A stretch of 64,000 bases of DNA from Onchidella celtica (lineage: Eukaryota > Mollusca > Gastropoda > Systellommatophora > Onchidiidae). The notes beneath the pieces are model-generated. The model saw only the letters and a list, made by a program, of their open reading frames with translations, had not been told where the DNA came from and did not search any database. The translations under genes and the position numbers were made by a program. Shown piece after piece: positions 25,451 through 36,327 of the stretch (position 1 is its first letter; each line of letters opens with the position of its first letter). The stretch spans positions 49,994,619 to 50,058,618 of the forward strand of contig OZ007579.1 of NCBI GenBank assembly GCA_963931925.1, read 5' to 3'.

Positions 25451-27563
25451 ATCTGCACCTGGGAATGAGGCGGCTTCTATCCAGTCATGGCCTTTGGAGA
25501 GGTCTGTGTAAAAAGGCCAGCGATCAGGGCATTTGCTGATTACCTCTCTATATATTGCCTGTGAATTTCTGGCATGGGGTTGTTCTTGGGACATGCCGCG
25601 AGATCTAAAATAATACTGGTTTTATGTGTTAGCTATGGTGGGATGGCAGGAAATGAGTCATTTTCTACCTCACATGGTCGGATTTCGGCCTTTGCCACCA
25701 AAACGAAACGAAAGGCAAAAATGAGAGGTGACACCTTGAAAATATTCAAAATTTTGAATGTATGTTTAATTGAAAACTACATTGTAAGCTGAATTGTCTG
25801 GATGAGAAGACAATTTTAATCCCTACTGAAGAGAGAGATTGTCTCTTCTATCGGACAGGGACGTTTCATTTTGCTCCACATACAGACTTTCGACTGGAGA
25901 GGCGCGGAAAGCACTCAGAGCAAGATGTAGCCCTCGGCAGTGCACAGGGTCTAGCGTTTTCAGGTATAACGGTTTAGCTGATCCATAGACCGTAGTCTAG
26001 TTTGGATCTGATCAAGGAGCTATAGAGATGTAGAATGGAGACTCGATCCGCACTCCAATGAGTTCCTCGGGAAGTCTTTACGACATTAAGAGCTTTTGAC
26101 AAGAGAGTTTATGGTATTTCGTATGAGGGATAAAAGTTAATTTTTTGTCGAATATATGTCTTAGAAATTTGGCCTCGCCCTTCACAGGGATTGGTTGATT
26201 TCCTTTTATTATTCAAGTGGACGGCGACGGTTTTCTGTGAGGAAAACTCAAAGCCTTTTGAATCTGCCCACCTCTGGACGGTGTTGAGATGCAGTTTCCG
26301 CTCTTCTTCCACCTAACCAAGGGCCCCTGTAGCAGATGAGAAAGGAGCAGTCAAAAAAGCATTTTAGTAATTGAATTAATTTTAATATTAAATAGGGTGG
26401 GAGATAAAATAGAGCCCTAGGGTACTCCCTGTTCTTGATCAAATGGATCAGAGAGGGTGGAGTTCACCTTCACCTAGAAGGAACTAATATTAAGGAAATT
26501 AAGGAGAAAGACATGCAGGTTGCCTTGTAGTCCAATTCCGCTTCATCAGCTTGTAAATACAGCTATTGAGAGCTATGGGGCGGTACTTTTTTGTGCTCCG
26601 AATGTTATTCTTTGCCTGGTTTTGGGATGGGAACAATGTTAGCCTTCCTCCGGACGTCCAGGTTTTTTTGAATATGTTTAGTAGACTGATGTACTGATGT
26701 GGTGGAGGGGGGGGGGGTAAATGTTTTAGAATTTTGTTATGTATCTGATCGGGGCCAGGTGCTGTGTGACTGACTTCGATCAGACTGGATATCAGTTCTC
26801 CAGTTGTATAAGTTTCACTGTAGGAAAGAGAATCTAAGGTTGAGAAATTAAGAGGCATTTTGTCATCTTTGATTTTGAAATTTTGGAAGGGGGCCGATTT
26901 AGCCGCAAACGATGAAGCTAATTTGTTTGTGGCATCATTTTCCCCTTCCGTGAGAGAGCTGTCTTGCTTTTTCAGCTGTCCGATATCAGAGTTGGTAGCA
27001 CAGCCTTTAATTTTTTTTATCGTTTTCCAAATGTTCTTAAGTGAGGTGCGTCTATTGATCTGGGATATAAAATTTTTCCACCAGTTCCTCTTGCTTTCCT
27101 TGATCATCCTACGGGCTTTGGTCATGCTCTGGGAATTTGGCTTGCCTTTTAATTCTCGGAAGGTTTTTTCACGGGCCTCAGTGTCCAGCTTGCAGTCTTC
27201 CGTGAACCACGGTTTGTCTTGATATTGAACCGCAGAGGTCCTGGAGAAACTCCTGGAACTGCGCTAATGCGTCCATTTTGTTGGGAGTAATTGGCCGCCT
27301 GCATTTTACGTCAAACTCTGTCCAATCGGCTCCGGCAAGGTTCCACCGGGTCGGCTGGACTGCTGGCTAAAGTTGGTTGGGGGTGAGACGGATCGGGATG
27401 TGGTCTGATCCATGAAGGTTGTTCGGGACAAACTACGAGCAATCTAAGGAGAGTGTCGGATGGATGAATGTGAGGTCTATTTTGGTTAGGCTGCTTGTAG
27501 ATTGATGACTATAAGTTGGGGGTTTGTCATTTAGAAGTAAAATGTTTGTCTCCGAAAGCTGCT

Positions 27564-28819
27564 TGTTACGAGTGGGGTATCGAGTGTTACGGGGTGGTAT
27601 ATTATGGAATTTAGGTGTTCGACTGCATTTAATAAATATCGAGAGGTTTTACAAACTACTCTGCCATCCCATGCCACATACACTAATAACAATTTCGTGT
27701 AAGTTATATCAAGGACCTTGTAGGGCCACAAATTTATTACTTAAAATTCCTAACAATTTCGTCTATCTTACATATTAAAAAGACAACATCAGCAGCATCA
27801 AATGAAAATACTATAATACATAGCTAGAAGTCTCCTCTAGATTTTTAAGAGATTATATCATACTAACTCATTCACAATTTAATTATTACTTATTTATCTT
27901 CAGAAATATAGTCTGCCTACTATCTCACAAATAATATTCTTATGTCTCAGACGACAATGTTAACTCAGTTAATTGCTTATAAAGGATCAAACCGTCAAGA
28001 CACACTGACGTAGTTAAGATAGATCTAGATCTGCTCTAGGATGGGCTGGCAATCCCCAGCCTCATCCAGACACATCAATTACAATTTACAAATGTGTATA
28101 CCAGACACTCAATCTAGATCTAATTGCAAGTAAAAAAACATTATAGTCTTGCATCCTTTGGTAGCACTTCTACTGGAAAATTAGGGTCAGATTCACGTCA
28201 TCTCGAATCATTGTGTAGACACTTACGATTGGTTCCCTGAAACGATATCAGGGAACTGGAGAAAATAGCTGTGGGTAAATTCCATTGTCTATCAAGGACA
28301 TAGACATGTCTTTAACAGTCTCATGATTCTCTCAGGCCGAATCTTAAGCCGACGCCCTCGCAGATGGAAACGTCTGCATGGAGTGAAGAAACCTAAAGAT
28401 GGCTTCGCTTATATCTTCTGCAATCCCCAGCCAACTGCTCAAATTTGATTGGTGCATCCATTTCGAGCTCAGCTCGCAGTCTATTAATAGTAACAGACAA
28501 AGTTAATCTAGGATGTCAAAACCTTTCCTAAAGTCTCTACACCCTCTACGTTTTATGTACGAATTTATTCACTCCTTATTCGCCCCGTCTTTCCTTGCTA
28601 AAGTACACCCAAACCACGGGGTCGAAAACTGCACCGTCACTGTTAATTTATCCATTCGTTCTATCTCTCCCCACTTTCTTTCCATCTCTAAGAAAAAGCG
28701 TTACAAAAACAAACTGTCCACGGGAATAGTTCAAGGACGTTTGCACTGGCTAAAATCAATGATGCCATGAAATAAACAAAGCGTGACCCAGCACGGCAAT
28801 TCAAGTCCTAACCCTGACA
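27564..28819 (+). mobile_element. Solo LTR (1256 bp) inside LINE endonuclease
   Basis: TGTTACGAGTGGGG ... CTAACCCTGACA with exact target duplication CTGCT (27559-27563 and 28820-28824). It splits the LINE endonuclease between its GDLN motif and its final part. It carries CTTGTAGGGCCAC at about 27714. Related to the split LTR at 7763-18889. Confidence 0.9.
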
Positions 28820-29041
28820 CTGCTTCTCCGCAACCTTACCTCGGGAGTTGGCCATGGTGCTGCCCCAGACGGGGCTGTGTGTGTTCAAGTCTCCCATAAT
28901 AATATATGGGGAAGGAGGTCGTTGGATGAGATTTGTAAGGTCAGTTTTATAGAAAGGAATAGACGGTGGGAGGTATATAGAGTATAGACTGAAGGGTTTA
29001 CTAACTGTGAGCCTTACAACTACAGCTTGGAGGTTGGTAGT

Positions 29042-30501
29042 TGTCAACAAGTGGATTTACCACTTTACTAAAGTATATGGTTCGACTGCAGTGAGAGGGA
29101 TTAAATCACACTCGCAAACACACACAAGCAAGATACTAATTTCAACGAGAGTAGTAACACTATGGGTCAGGCCTGCAGGGCCGCAACAATTTATTCTAGG
29201 ATTAAAAAGAATATAAAAACAAGTTATAGGTTTGTGAAATCTAGAGCAATTGCAAATCATGAATATGATAGAATTATAGATTTAAATCCAACTGCTTACA
29301 CGGACAACTCCCTGCTGCTGTTAATAATTCCCATCCACGTAGTTTAAGTGGATAACTGTTACAAGATCAATTCATCAGTAAGTTACAGATCTCACTGTCT
29401 AAGGACCTAAACTCTATGGTAATTATGGCAATACAATCTCAATATGAAGTAGATATCTAGATCTAAAGGGCCTGGCACTTAACTAGCTCCAAAAAGACAC
29501 AATGCAATTCTAACAATTACTAAACTCTCCAAATAGATACACGTAAATTCCATTCACACAAACTTCACTCCAAACGTTCTATTATGGAAAATAATTCGTC
29601 CCAGGTGGCAGCTCTTGAAAGCACACGTCCTGTAACCCAGGTAGAACTCCTGGTGGACACATCTAGATCTAGTTGGTAATCACAATCAACTAAGGAACGT
29701 ATCATTGCTCCCAGTCAGTGCAATGACCCAAATAAATCCAATACAGGCATGAACAAGTTGTACTGGGACATGAGCTATCTTTCTCTTGCTTAGCTCCTTC
29801 GTCAAGTACAGTTTTAAGCATTGTTTGTCTACGAACGTTTCTGCTCTAGTGGAAAAGATCTAAAAGCACTGAAACACCTCACGATTAGGTTGCAACCATC
29901 GTATGTGTCTAAATAGTACTGATTTGAGGTCTTTATTTTAGGAGGTTCGCTGCCCTTGGCATTTACACCTCACTTTACTTGTTTTATTATTTCTTTTTCT
30001 GGCGGGGGGGGGGGGGGGGGGAGATGATATGGATACATTTTTAATCTATTAGTTTCAATTTTGCCCGGGCAGCGGCCTTTCGGCCTGCTCTTTACGATTT
30101 CCAACTGCCAAGGTGTCTAAATAGTACTCCATCCGACGAGCTCTTTTATTTGGGGTCATTGCTTCAGCTAAATTCTTACGCTGCCTCATTACTCATTGAC
30201 CTGATTGGTCAGTTTATCTCCACTCTGCAACACGGCAACCAAGGCCAAGTAGGTTTCCAGAAATAGCCTTTAAATAAAATTAAATCTGCCAATTTCATTG
30301 GTCAGATACTGCAGACGGCAGCTCTAACCCCCAGACTAGGTCAACTGGCTAGACGTGACGCGTCTATCAACAACAACACCTGTGGAGGTTCCCTTTCCAA
30401 AACTTTGGTTCACGAGGTCAGCTGAGTACGCGACGTCTCAACGAAACAAACAACTTTCTTGACCCACAACTATATTTTGGGGACTAACTTAGCTTATGAC
30501 A
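29042..30501 (+). mobile_element. Solo LTR (1460 bp) inside LINE endonuclease, carrying a nested retroposon
   Basis: TGTCAACAAGTGG ... TTAGCTTATGACA with exact target duplication GTAGT (29037-29041 and 30502-30506). It includes a 192-bp insert with its own 16-bp duplication; without insert and duplication it is about 1252 bp, the same size as its relatives. Confidence 0.9.
29921..30112. mobile_element. 192-bp short retroposon with 16-bp target duplication
   Basis: The 16-bp direct repeat GTGTCTAAATAGTACT flanks it at 29905-29920 and 30113-30128. A 15-20 bp duplication is typical of LINE-mediated retroposition. It contains a G-run of about 18 (about 30004-30021) and a segment shared with 7583-7712. 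No clear tRNA A or B box was recognised, so whether it is a SINE or a truncated LINE end is open. Confidence 0.75.
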
Positions 30502-30754
30502 GTAGTTAATTGGACAGGTATGTGGATAATTTTCTTTTTTATTGAGATGGAAGTTCTTCTGTTTTTGCCCGTTGGTACCTCTGGCATAGCGTTGGTAGGC
30601 TGCCTTGTTTCTGCTGGGTATTGGTGGTAATTTTGTTTTATTTCGGGCAGACTGCAGCTGGCTGGTGTATAGACATCAGCTGCTGCAGTTCTGCTACATT
30701 TGCCTTAAGGCCTCTACAGTTCCATTGCATTAGTGTATTATTTGGGCTAGTCAG

Positions 30755-32180
30755 TTAGATTCTCTTGGTGTTATTTGTGGGTTTCACCCCGACCCTTAGG
30801 TCGTTAAATATTTCCGTGGGGAGTTCTGGGGTGGGGGGGAGATGGGGCAGTCTTTGGAGACGGAAAGGTGTGGGTCGGGGGGGGGGGGATCTTTGAAGGG
30901 AGAGAGGAATCGGGGAGGACTGGGGAGTCTGGAATGGTTGGGGGTGGGAATGGGGGTCTTTGGGGGGGGGGGGGGGGGAGGTGTACGTTTGGACGAAGGG
31001 GTCGAAAGCAAGGATGCATCCTCGTCCTCCAGATTTGCTAGGGTCCAAACTTCTATGAACTTCCTGTTACTGAGAAACAATTACTAAGTTTTGTCTTATT
31101 GTTTCTGTTGGATTCATTCTTTATTTCGTTCGTTTTCGTCTTCGTCACTGCAGCTTTTGACAGTGGAATTTGCTGTTGCGTCGCGTCTACTGCTGCACGA
31201 TTGTGTTCTGGTGGACTTTTTTGTTGCCGAGATTTTCTAAGGTGAAGATCTCAAGGCAGTAGCAAATATCACTGATAGTGGTGTTTTCGGTTGCATGGCA
31301 ATGACTGTGTTTCTCGCCTGCGTAAAAGTACCTCTGTTTTAGGGCTTGTACGCTTGAATGGCTGTCTCCTCCAGCCATTTCGGGCAGCTCTTGTCAAAGG
31401 CCGTATGGTTGTCTGGACAATTTGGACATTTCGGCTTGGCTGTGCAAGCCGTGTCCTCTGTATGTTCTTTGCTGCCGCAATGGGTACAAAATGCCACTTA
31501 GACGTTGGTGCGAGGCTTTATTGTATCAAACATCAGGATGATAGAGTTGGTTTCAATCGGCTGTTCTCCTAGATGGATTTTAATACGCCGGGCTTTCGAG
31601 ACTCCTTCGACGTTGTCTGCAATGTCTGCCTCACTTTCTCCGTCCACTTTACGGGTGAGAATGACGCCACCTGAACTGTTCAGTATTCTGTTTGGCTGAA
31701 CATTGGCTGGCACACTGATGAACGATGTCAAATCAAGCAGTTTGAATGGGTGTTGTTTCTTGTTGCATTCCACCAGCATTTAGCCAGGTTTCATTTAATT
31801 AACCGATTTCGATTCTTTGCCGATGTTTTGCAGAGTTTTATGAATAACCAAGACGCTCAACTTTCAAAGCTTTATGTCATGGTCTTTGCTACCAACAAAG
31901 GTGACCAGGCCAATGGGACTGGTCTATTGCGCGCGCCGGAGGATCCATCTGCCCCTCTTGCCTCCGTCTTTTCAAGTCGGGACTTCGGGAAAGGTCGGAA
32001 GATGAGACAATTTCATCACTGGGGCTCCCCACCCTCCACCGGGTCCAACAAGAAGACAGACTATGCCCAGATATCCAGAGATCTTGTGCCAGGGCTAATC
32101 CAGACACACTTCTCACAGGTGTTCATCCTGCCAGGATTGGACCGACTGTCGAATTGCAAAAGAATTCGGGCCTAACCTAT
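30755..32180 (-). pseudogene. Decayed LINE ORF1 (gag-like, zinc knuckles)
   Basis: The RNA-binding chaperone protein of the LINE. On the minus strand: an N-terminal part (32170-31780, with stops), the conserved region PNRILNSSGGVILTR ... NSIILMFDT (31500-31720), then Cys/His knuckles (CTHCGSKEHTEDTAC and CPNCPDNHTAFDKSC, about 31375-31490), then a Pro-rich tail ending near 30757 just before ORF2. An order of knuckles before a Pro-rich tail matches I/Jockey-type ORF1. Several stops break it. Confidence 0.75.
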
Positions 32181-32249
32181 TGAGTGGTATGAGCTATACC
32201 ACCCTTCTTGTCTTAGGTGAAGGCCCGTCAAAATGGCGCCTTGGTGGAG

Positions 32250-32974
32250 GTCCGCAGACGTGTCCACTTTAGCCACCGAAGTCCCATTCTTCCCCATTAC
32301 TGGTGCCAACTCACGGTCAACAAGATGCCCACATTGTGGGGAGAGCTAGGGTTGTCCTATCGCTGCTAGGCCGGGAACCACTCGGCGGTGAAAGGAAAGA
32401 CGAAATTGAAGTGCGATAGAAGACAAAAGAGAGGAAAGGACGGACAAAGGGTGTCACCCAGGGGCTGTTCAGAGGTACCAGCCCCTAGTCATACCCCACC
32501 TTTTGTGGGGATGTGCCACCTGCAGGTGGGGGCAGTGGGCCTATTACAATGCCCTGACCCACGCGGGTTCCAGAGCCCCGTTAGTCGGAAGTTTCGGGTT
32601 GACCCGGGATGGTCTTCACCGTTAAAATAACGGCCCCTTGGGACAAGCCCACACTGTAGTTCGCACAGTCCCAGCATTCTCCTACTTCGTACGTTAATAT
32701 CACCCGTGGACGAGGGTTTGGATTTATGGGAGACTTTCGATATGGAAAACGTATCACAAAAGAAACAATAATTTCACAAAGTAAGGGCCAGAACTGAAAA
32801 ATATGAGGCAGCAGAGAGCAGGTGAGGAATCATAAAATGATCTCACCACCATAATAGTATGGTCCCTGGCCCTTTTGTAATATCTCAGTAAACTCACCCA
32901 CCGCACCTCCCACCCCGAAACCACCGATTTTTTCTGAAATATAACAGAAAGATCACCCCTGTCACAATCTCAGA
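32250..32974. other. No gene; possibly LINE 5' UTR
   Basis: GC-richer than its surroundings up to about 32690 (for example ATGTGCCACCTGCAGGTGGG). It lies where the 5' UTR of the minus-strand LINE would be. No coding potential is recognised. Confidence 0.4.
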
Positions 32975-33195
32975 GAAATTGAGAACCCCGATACATTTAA
33001 GAAACATCTTAAGAGCCATTTTTTGACTCCATAGAATCCAGATTGCTTGCAAAATATATTATGTGTATGTGTGTGTGTGTATGTGTCTTTAAATATTATT
33101 TGTAGTAAATAAGTTCTGTAAAGCGCTTAAAGCCTGTGAAACAGGGTTAGGCGCTATATAAATGTCATTTATTATTATTATTATTATTATTATCT
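32975..33195 (+). mobile_element. CR1-like LINE 3' end relic
   Basis: A few last codons resembling the CR1-like C-terminus (NPDTFKKHLKSHFLTP, about 32980-33027). A short UTR follows with a GT microsatellite (about 33060-33081), then GCGCTATATAAATGTC plus (ATT)n at about 33152-33192, the same tail module as at 23343 and (minus strand) 12583. Confidence 0.65.
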
Positions 33196-33566
33196 CAACT
33201 CCCTCCCCAAATGACTTCTTAAAAATGTTAACACTTCTGATTTTGATTTGTGTTCAACTTTTTCCGTCGACATAATTATGTTTCCAAGAAAAAGGGTAAA
33301 TGGTAAATTAAATTGTAAATGGGTAAATTACAAATGATTTCAACAAGTTGTGAAGTTAAGGAGGGGGTTGCACGTGTGTTTTATGTTTATTATATATTAT
33401 TATTATTTCCTTTTTACAGCTCTGTTAATTAAGTAATGTTCAATCAGCGCCAATAAAGGCCAGTTAATTTGCTTGGCAGGCAGTAGGTTGCCAATGTCTG
33501 GTTCAGATTATGTGTGCATTTATGTGATAGAACTAAAATAGCATTATTCACAAGACTCGTAGTGGT

Positions 33567-33827
33567 GTAATGGTACAGTGAATGCGTCTAGTAGTGGCTC
33601 AGAAATCTGAAGGAATTAAAACTTCAGAACGTAGTTCTCGCATCAAAAAAAAAATGCTGATTTTAATCCAAGAGACCTCGTGACCATTTTATATCTACAA
33701 AACATGTGTAATGGTACAGTGAAAGCGTCTAGTAGTGAGAGATTTAAACTTCAGAACGTCGTCCAGGCATAAAAAAGATATGCTTATTTTAAATCCAATA
33801 GGGCTAATGACCATCCACAAAACATGG
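33567..33827. repeat. Tandem duplication of a 120-140 bp unit
   Basis: Copy 1 (33567-33706) and copy 2 (33708-33827) both run GTAATGGTACAGTGAA, GCGTCTAGTAGTG, ACTTCAGAACGT, then a final CTACAAAACATG / CCACAAAACATG. The beginning, TGGTGTAATGGTACAGTG, resembles a polymerase III A box, so a tRNA-derived origin is possible but not shown. Confidence 0.65.
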
Positions 33828-34049
33828 TTATATATAAAGGACATAATAATATATATGTCAAAATGAAAAGAAACAAGATACATTGTGATACATTTGGCTT
33901 ATTTGGATCCGTTGCGTTGAGATGGAAAATTATAATCATGTCTAGAGGCCACAAGACCACCATTTAGTGATAACTATTCAGATATCCAGTTAACATCCAA
34001 GATTTAAGATATCTGAAGTTTCGTTGCCTTTTCTTTTCTACTTTAAATC

Positions 34050-34500
34050 AAAATTATAACAACTACAGCAAAAAAAGAGAACAGGAAATCTTGAACCATA
34101 AGATCTTCAACAACGACAACAACAAATCTGTCAAAAACAACAACATCATCAACAACATAACAAAAGCAGCAACAACATTAAGAACATCGACAACAAAAAC
34201 AGCCACAACTTCAACTGCAGCAAAAATAACAACGACATGAACAACACATTAAGGCAACAATGAGAACTACAGGAACCGACACAGGAGCTACAACAAGTAC
34301 AATAGCTACAACTGCTACAACAATAACAACAACAACTACAACAACAACAATATCAATTGGTAACGAGCGAGGCGGACATTTAATGTTACGATTTTAACAT
34401 AACATTGTATTTAGTTTCTAGTCTACACCCACACACACTCACACAACACACACACACACACACATTCACTAGGAAAGAGAAAGAGAAAGAGAAAGGAAAA
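34050..34500. repeat. CAA/ACA-rich simple sequence, then (CA)n and GAAA tracts
   Basis: Degenerate CAA/ACA trinucleotides at about 34050-34350, a CA run at about 34425-34464 and a GAAA-type run at about 34470-34500. These lie immediately downstream of the minus-strand peptide gene. Confidence 0.75.
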
Positions 34501-34543
34501 AAACATTAAACAAAATATTTTCACTGATATTTCGCTCAGGACA

Positions 34544-34549
34544 TTTATT
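34544..34549 (-). promoter_or_regulatory. Polyadenylation signal of the peptide gene
   Basis: AATAAA on the minus strand, about 70 nt after the stop codon of the peptide precursor. Confidence 0.6.
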
Positions 34550-34618
34550 AAATTATTGATGAACTGGCCAAACGTCTGTTATCGGATACATTCTCGTTAT
34601 AACATTCTTTAAAAGATT

Positions 34619-34858
34619 TTACCCCAAAATGCCAGATATAATCGCCGAAACTATTTTCTTCCCAATTTTATTCTTCTTTTTACCATGGCGCCGTTTGGCA
34701 TACAGCGCTTCTCTCTCAGTCAGACCATTGCCAATATTTGCTGCATCACGAGTTTCGTAAGGATCATCAAATCGGCGTTCTTGGTCGTGAACCGGGCCGC
34801 CTGAGACCTGCACCATCAAACATGCTACAAGTATAGCCAACAGGATCAGATTTTTCAT
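34619..34858 (-). CDS. Secreted cationic peptide precursor, antimicrobial/cytolytic peptide-like
   Basis: A 79-residue precursor; I do not recognise a named family. Residues 1-20 form a strong signal peptide (MKNLILLAILVACLMVQVSG). Residues about 21-54 are a hydrophilic pro-region rich in Asp and Glu. Residues 55-57 are Lys-Arg-Arg, a furin/prohormone-convertase site. Residues 58-79 are a 22-residue tail with six Lys and one His followed by an Ile/Val-rich stretch (KIGKKIVSAIISGIL), which can form an amphipathic helix. The last residue is Gly before the stop, the usual donor for C-terminal amidation. An in-frame upstream ATG (34921) exists, but the ATG at 34858 directly precedes the signal peptide. 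It follows a splice-acceptor-like TTGTCATCCACAG (CAG at 34876-34874), suggesting a 5' UTR intron. An AATAAA lies downstream. This order of parts is typical of animal antimicrobial peptides and of some venom peptides; function is inferred from architecture only. Confidence 0.7.
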   Translation of the reverse strand: MKNLILLAILVACLMVQVSGGPVHDQERRFDDPYETRDAANIGNGLTEREALYAKRRHGKKKNKIGKKIVSAIISGILG

Positions 34859-34921
34859 TTTGTTTTTCTCACTCTGTGGATGACAAACAACGATATGACC
34901 AGGGAGGGTTTGTGTTGTCAT

Positions 34922-36323
34922 GGAGGTTTAAACTTCTGCAGGACAAAATTAGAACTTTGTCTAGTTCCCTCGGTTTGACGTGTTGTACTTTCCTTTACAT
35001 TGCAATGAAGCTTTAGTAGAGACGAGTTTGTGGTGAAATAAGCTTTCATCATTCAAATAGTTCATAACAATTAACAGGTCAATTAACTGTTAAAATTTGA
35101 CTGAACAAAAAAATAAAGTTTTGTCTTGTCCGTTTTGTTTCCGATTTCATTGTTCTTTTTAAAATGTAATTCAAGACTAAAATCAAATCATACGTTTCAC
35201 ACATTCTCCACCTTTGAACTCAAAAGGCTTTTTTAGTTGACCGCCTAAAGTAACCATATTTTGCATGCAGGTTTCAAATATTGTGGAGAGTGCCCCGAAG
35301 TTTGGATTTTTAAAAATGTTTTTTTGTTTTTTTTTTAAATTTTTTAGCTTGCTTTGTTTCGCTGACTGCTCGCCCCCGATCCCATGTTTTTTCGCGAGCA
35401 CGTGACGCGTGGTGTGAACACTTGCTATCGTATGTAGGTCACTACACTACTGCATTCACCCTGCTCGGGGCGAAAATGAGAACACAGGAATACCGTGTAG
35501 AGGGGGTAGAAAGTGATTGGCGAGGCATTGGTTGGGGTGCCTGCTGGGTGCGTGGCTTTTAAGCTAGTATTAATATAAAAAAAGCTTTCTATTGCACTTG
35601 CCTTTCAATGGGTTAAAAAAGAAAAATAAATGGGACATCTGGAACAAAATATTATTTTTTTCTTTACGCAGAATTTTTTTTTAAAAAAGGAAAATAAAAT
35701 CATTTCAGCTGCTTAACGCCTTAGATGAATCTGTTCTTCCATTTTCTTTAACTAATGATTCTGTGTGTATTATGCAAATAAATATTTTGTGCTTTACAGT
35801 AGAGGCTGGGGAAAAACAGATATCGCTAGATGGACAGAATGTATTGCTTCAGTGATAACTTCGAAGAAAGAAGGACAGAAAGAAAGAAAGAAGGAAAGAA
35901 ATGGGAAATCTATAAAACAATACTTTTCAAAAGAATTTTGAAAAGACAATTACCAGTTCGGCTCGTTCACGCCTTCGTTAGTTCCATTAATTTATTCTAA
36001 CATTTTATTTAAGAATTGGATCTGTTGCAAGTATTGATTACTTACATATCAATATTTGTGCTTTATAATAGAAGCTGGAAGAAAACAAATATCCCAATCT
36101 GAGGAGAACGGAGTCCTCCAATGATAACTATAAAGTCATAGATATCATTGGAGTATGACTGTACTTGCATGTCTATCACTACAAGATGTTAGTAAAGTCT
36201 AACCTCTCTCTTATCTGTGAATCCATATGGACCAGAAATTACCAGAGTTGTAGTATCACCAAGAAAGACTTGAGTTGGAACCTAAAACACGCCAGTCTAA
36301 GCCAGAAAGGGATTAAGCAGGTC
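34922..36323. other. No recognisable gene; members of a dispersed repeat at 35781-35863 and 36058-36172
   Basis: The two segments share GTGCTTTA, AATAGAAGCTGG-type text and CAATGATAACT with each other. The second also matches 63547-63630 (ATGATAACTA, GGAGTATGACTGTACTTG). The family is unknown. Otherwise AT-rich, with a short GAAA-type run at about 35870-35900. Confidence 0.5.
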
Positions 36324-36327
36324 TTAA

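Larger units (their letters stand above)
23700..30760 (-). pseudogene. Decayed LINE ORF2: endonuclease, reverse transcriptase, RNase H
   Basis: The start near 30750 has the classic LMQWNCRGLKAN of AP endonuclease. After the LTR at 29042-30501 the domain continues at 28830-29040 (IIMGDLNTHSPVWGS). After the LTR at 27564-28819 it resumes at 27380-27550 (STSSLTKIDLTFIHPTL, then NNLHGSDH). The reverse transcriptase region lies at 26500-27125 (TAPGPDQIHNKILKHL, KYRPIAL) and 26110-26330; the catalytic YxDD is no longer readable. RNase H is at 25460-25560 (FYTDLSKG) and, beyond the LTR at 24231-25450, at 23830-24220 (CWVPGHIGIKGNETADTLAK). Multiple stops and frame changes rule out function. Confidence 0.82.
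23386..32250 (-). mobile_element. Large I/Nimb-like LINE on the minus strand, broken by three solo LTRs
   Basis: Reading the minus strand from about 32.2 kb to 23.4 kb: ORF1 with zinc knuckles, then ORF2 with AP endonuclease, reverse transcriptase and RNase H, then a 3' UTR. Removing three solo LTRs (29042-30501, 27564-28819, 24231-25450) restores continuity at each junction. Both ORFs have many stops and frameshifts, so the LINE is old. RNase H and a zinc-knuckle ORF1 place it in the I group (Nimb-like elements are known from snails); the exact clade is inference. Confidence 0.8.

Noticed and set aside
31490-32200. Several + strand open frames (to 141 codons)
   Set aside because: The minus strand here encodes recognisable LINE ORF1 with zinc knuckles, so the + frames are shadows.
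35183-35401. 72-codon minus-strand frame rich in Lys
   Set aside because: Lys codons come from A-rich low-complexity sequence; no domain or supporting signals.
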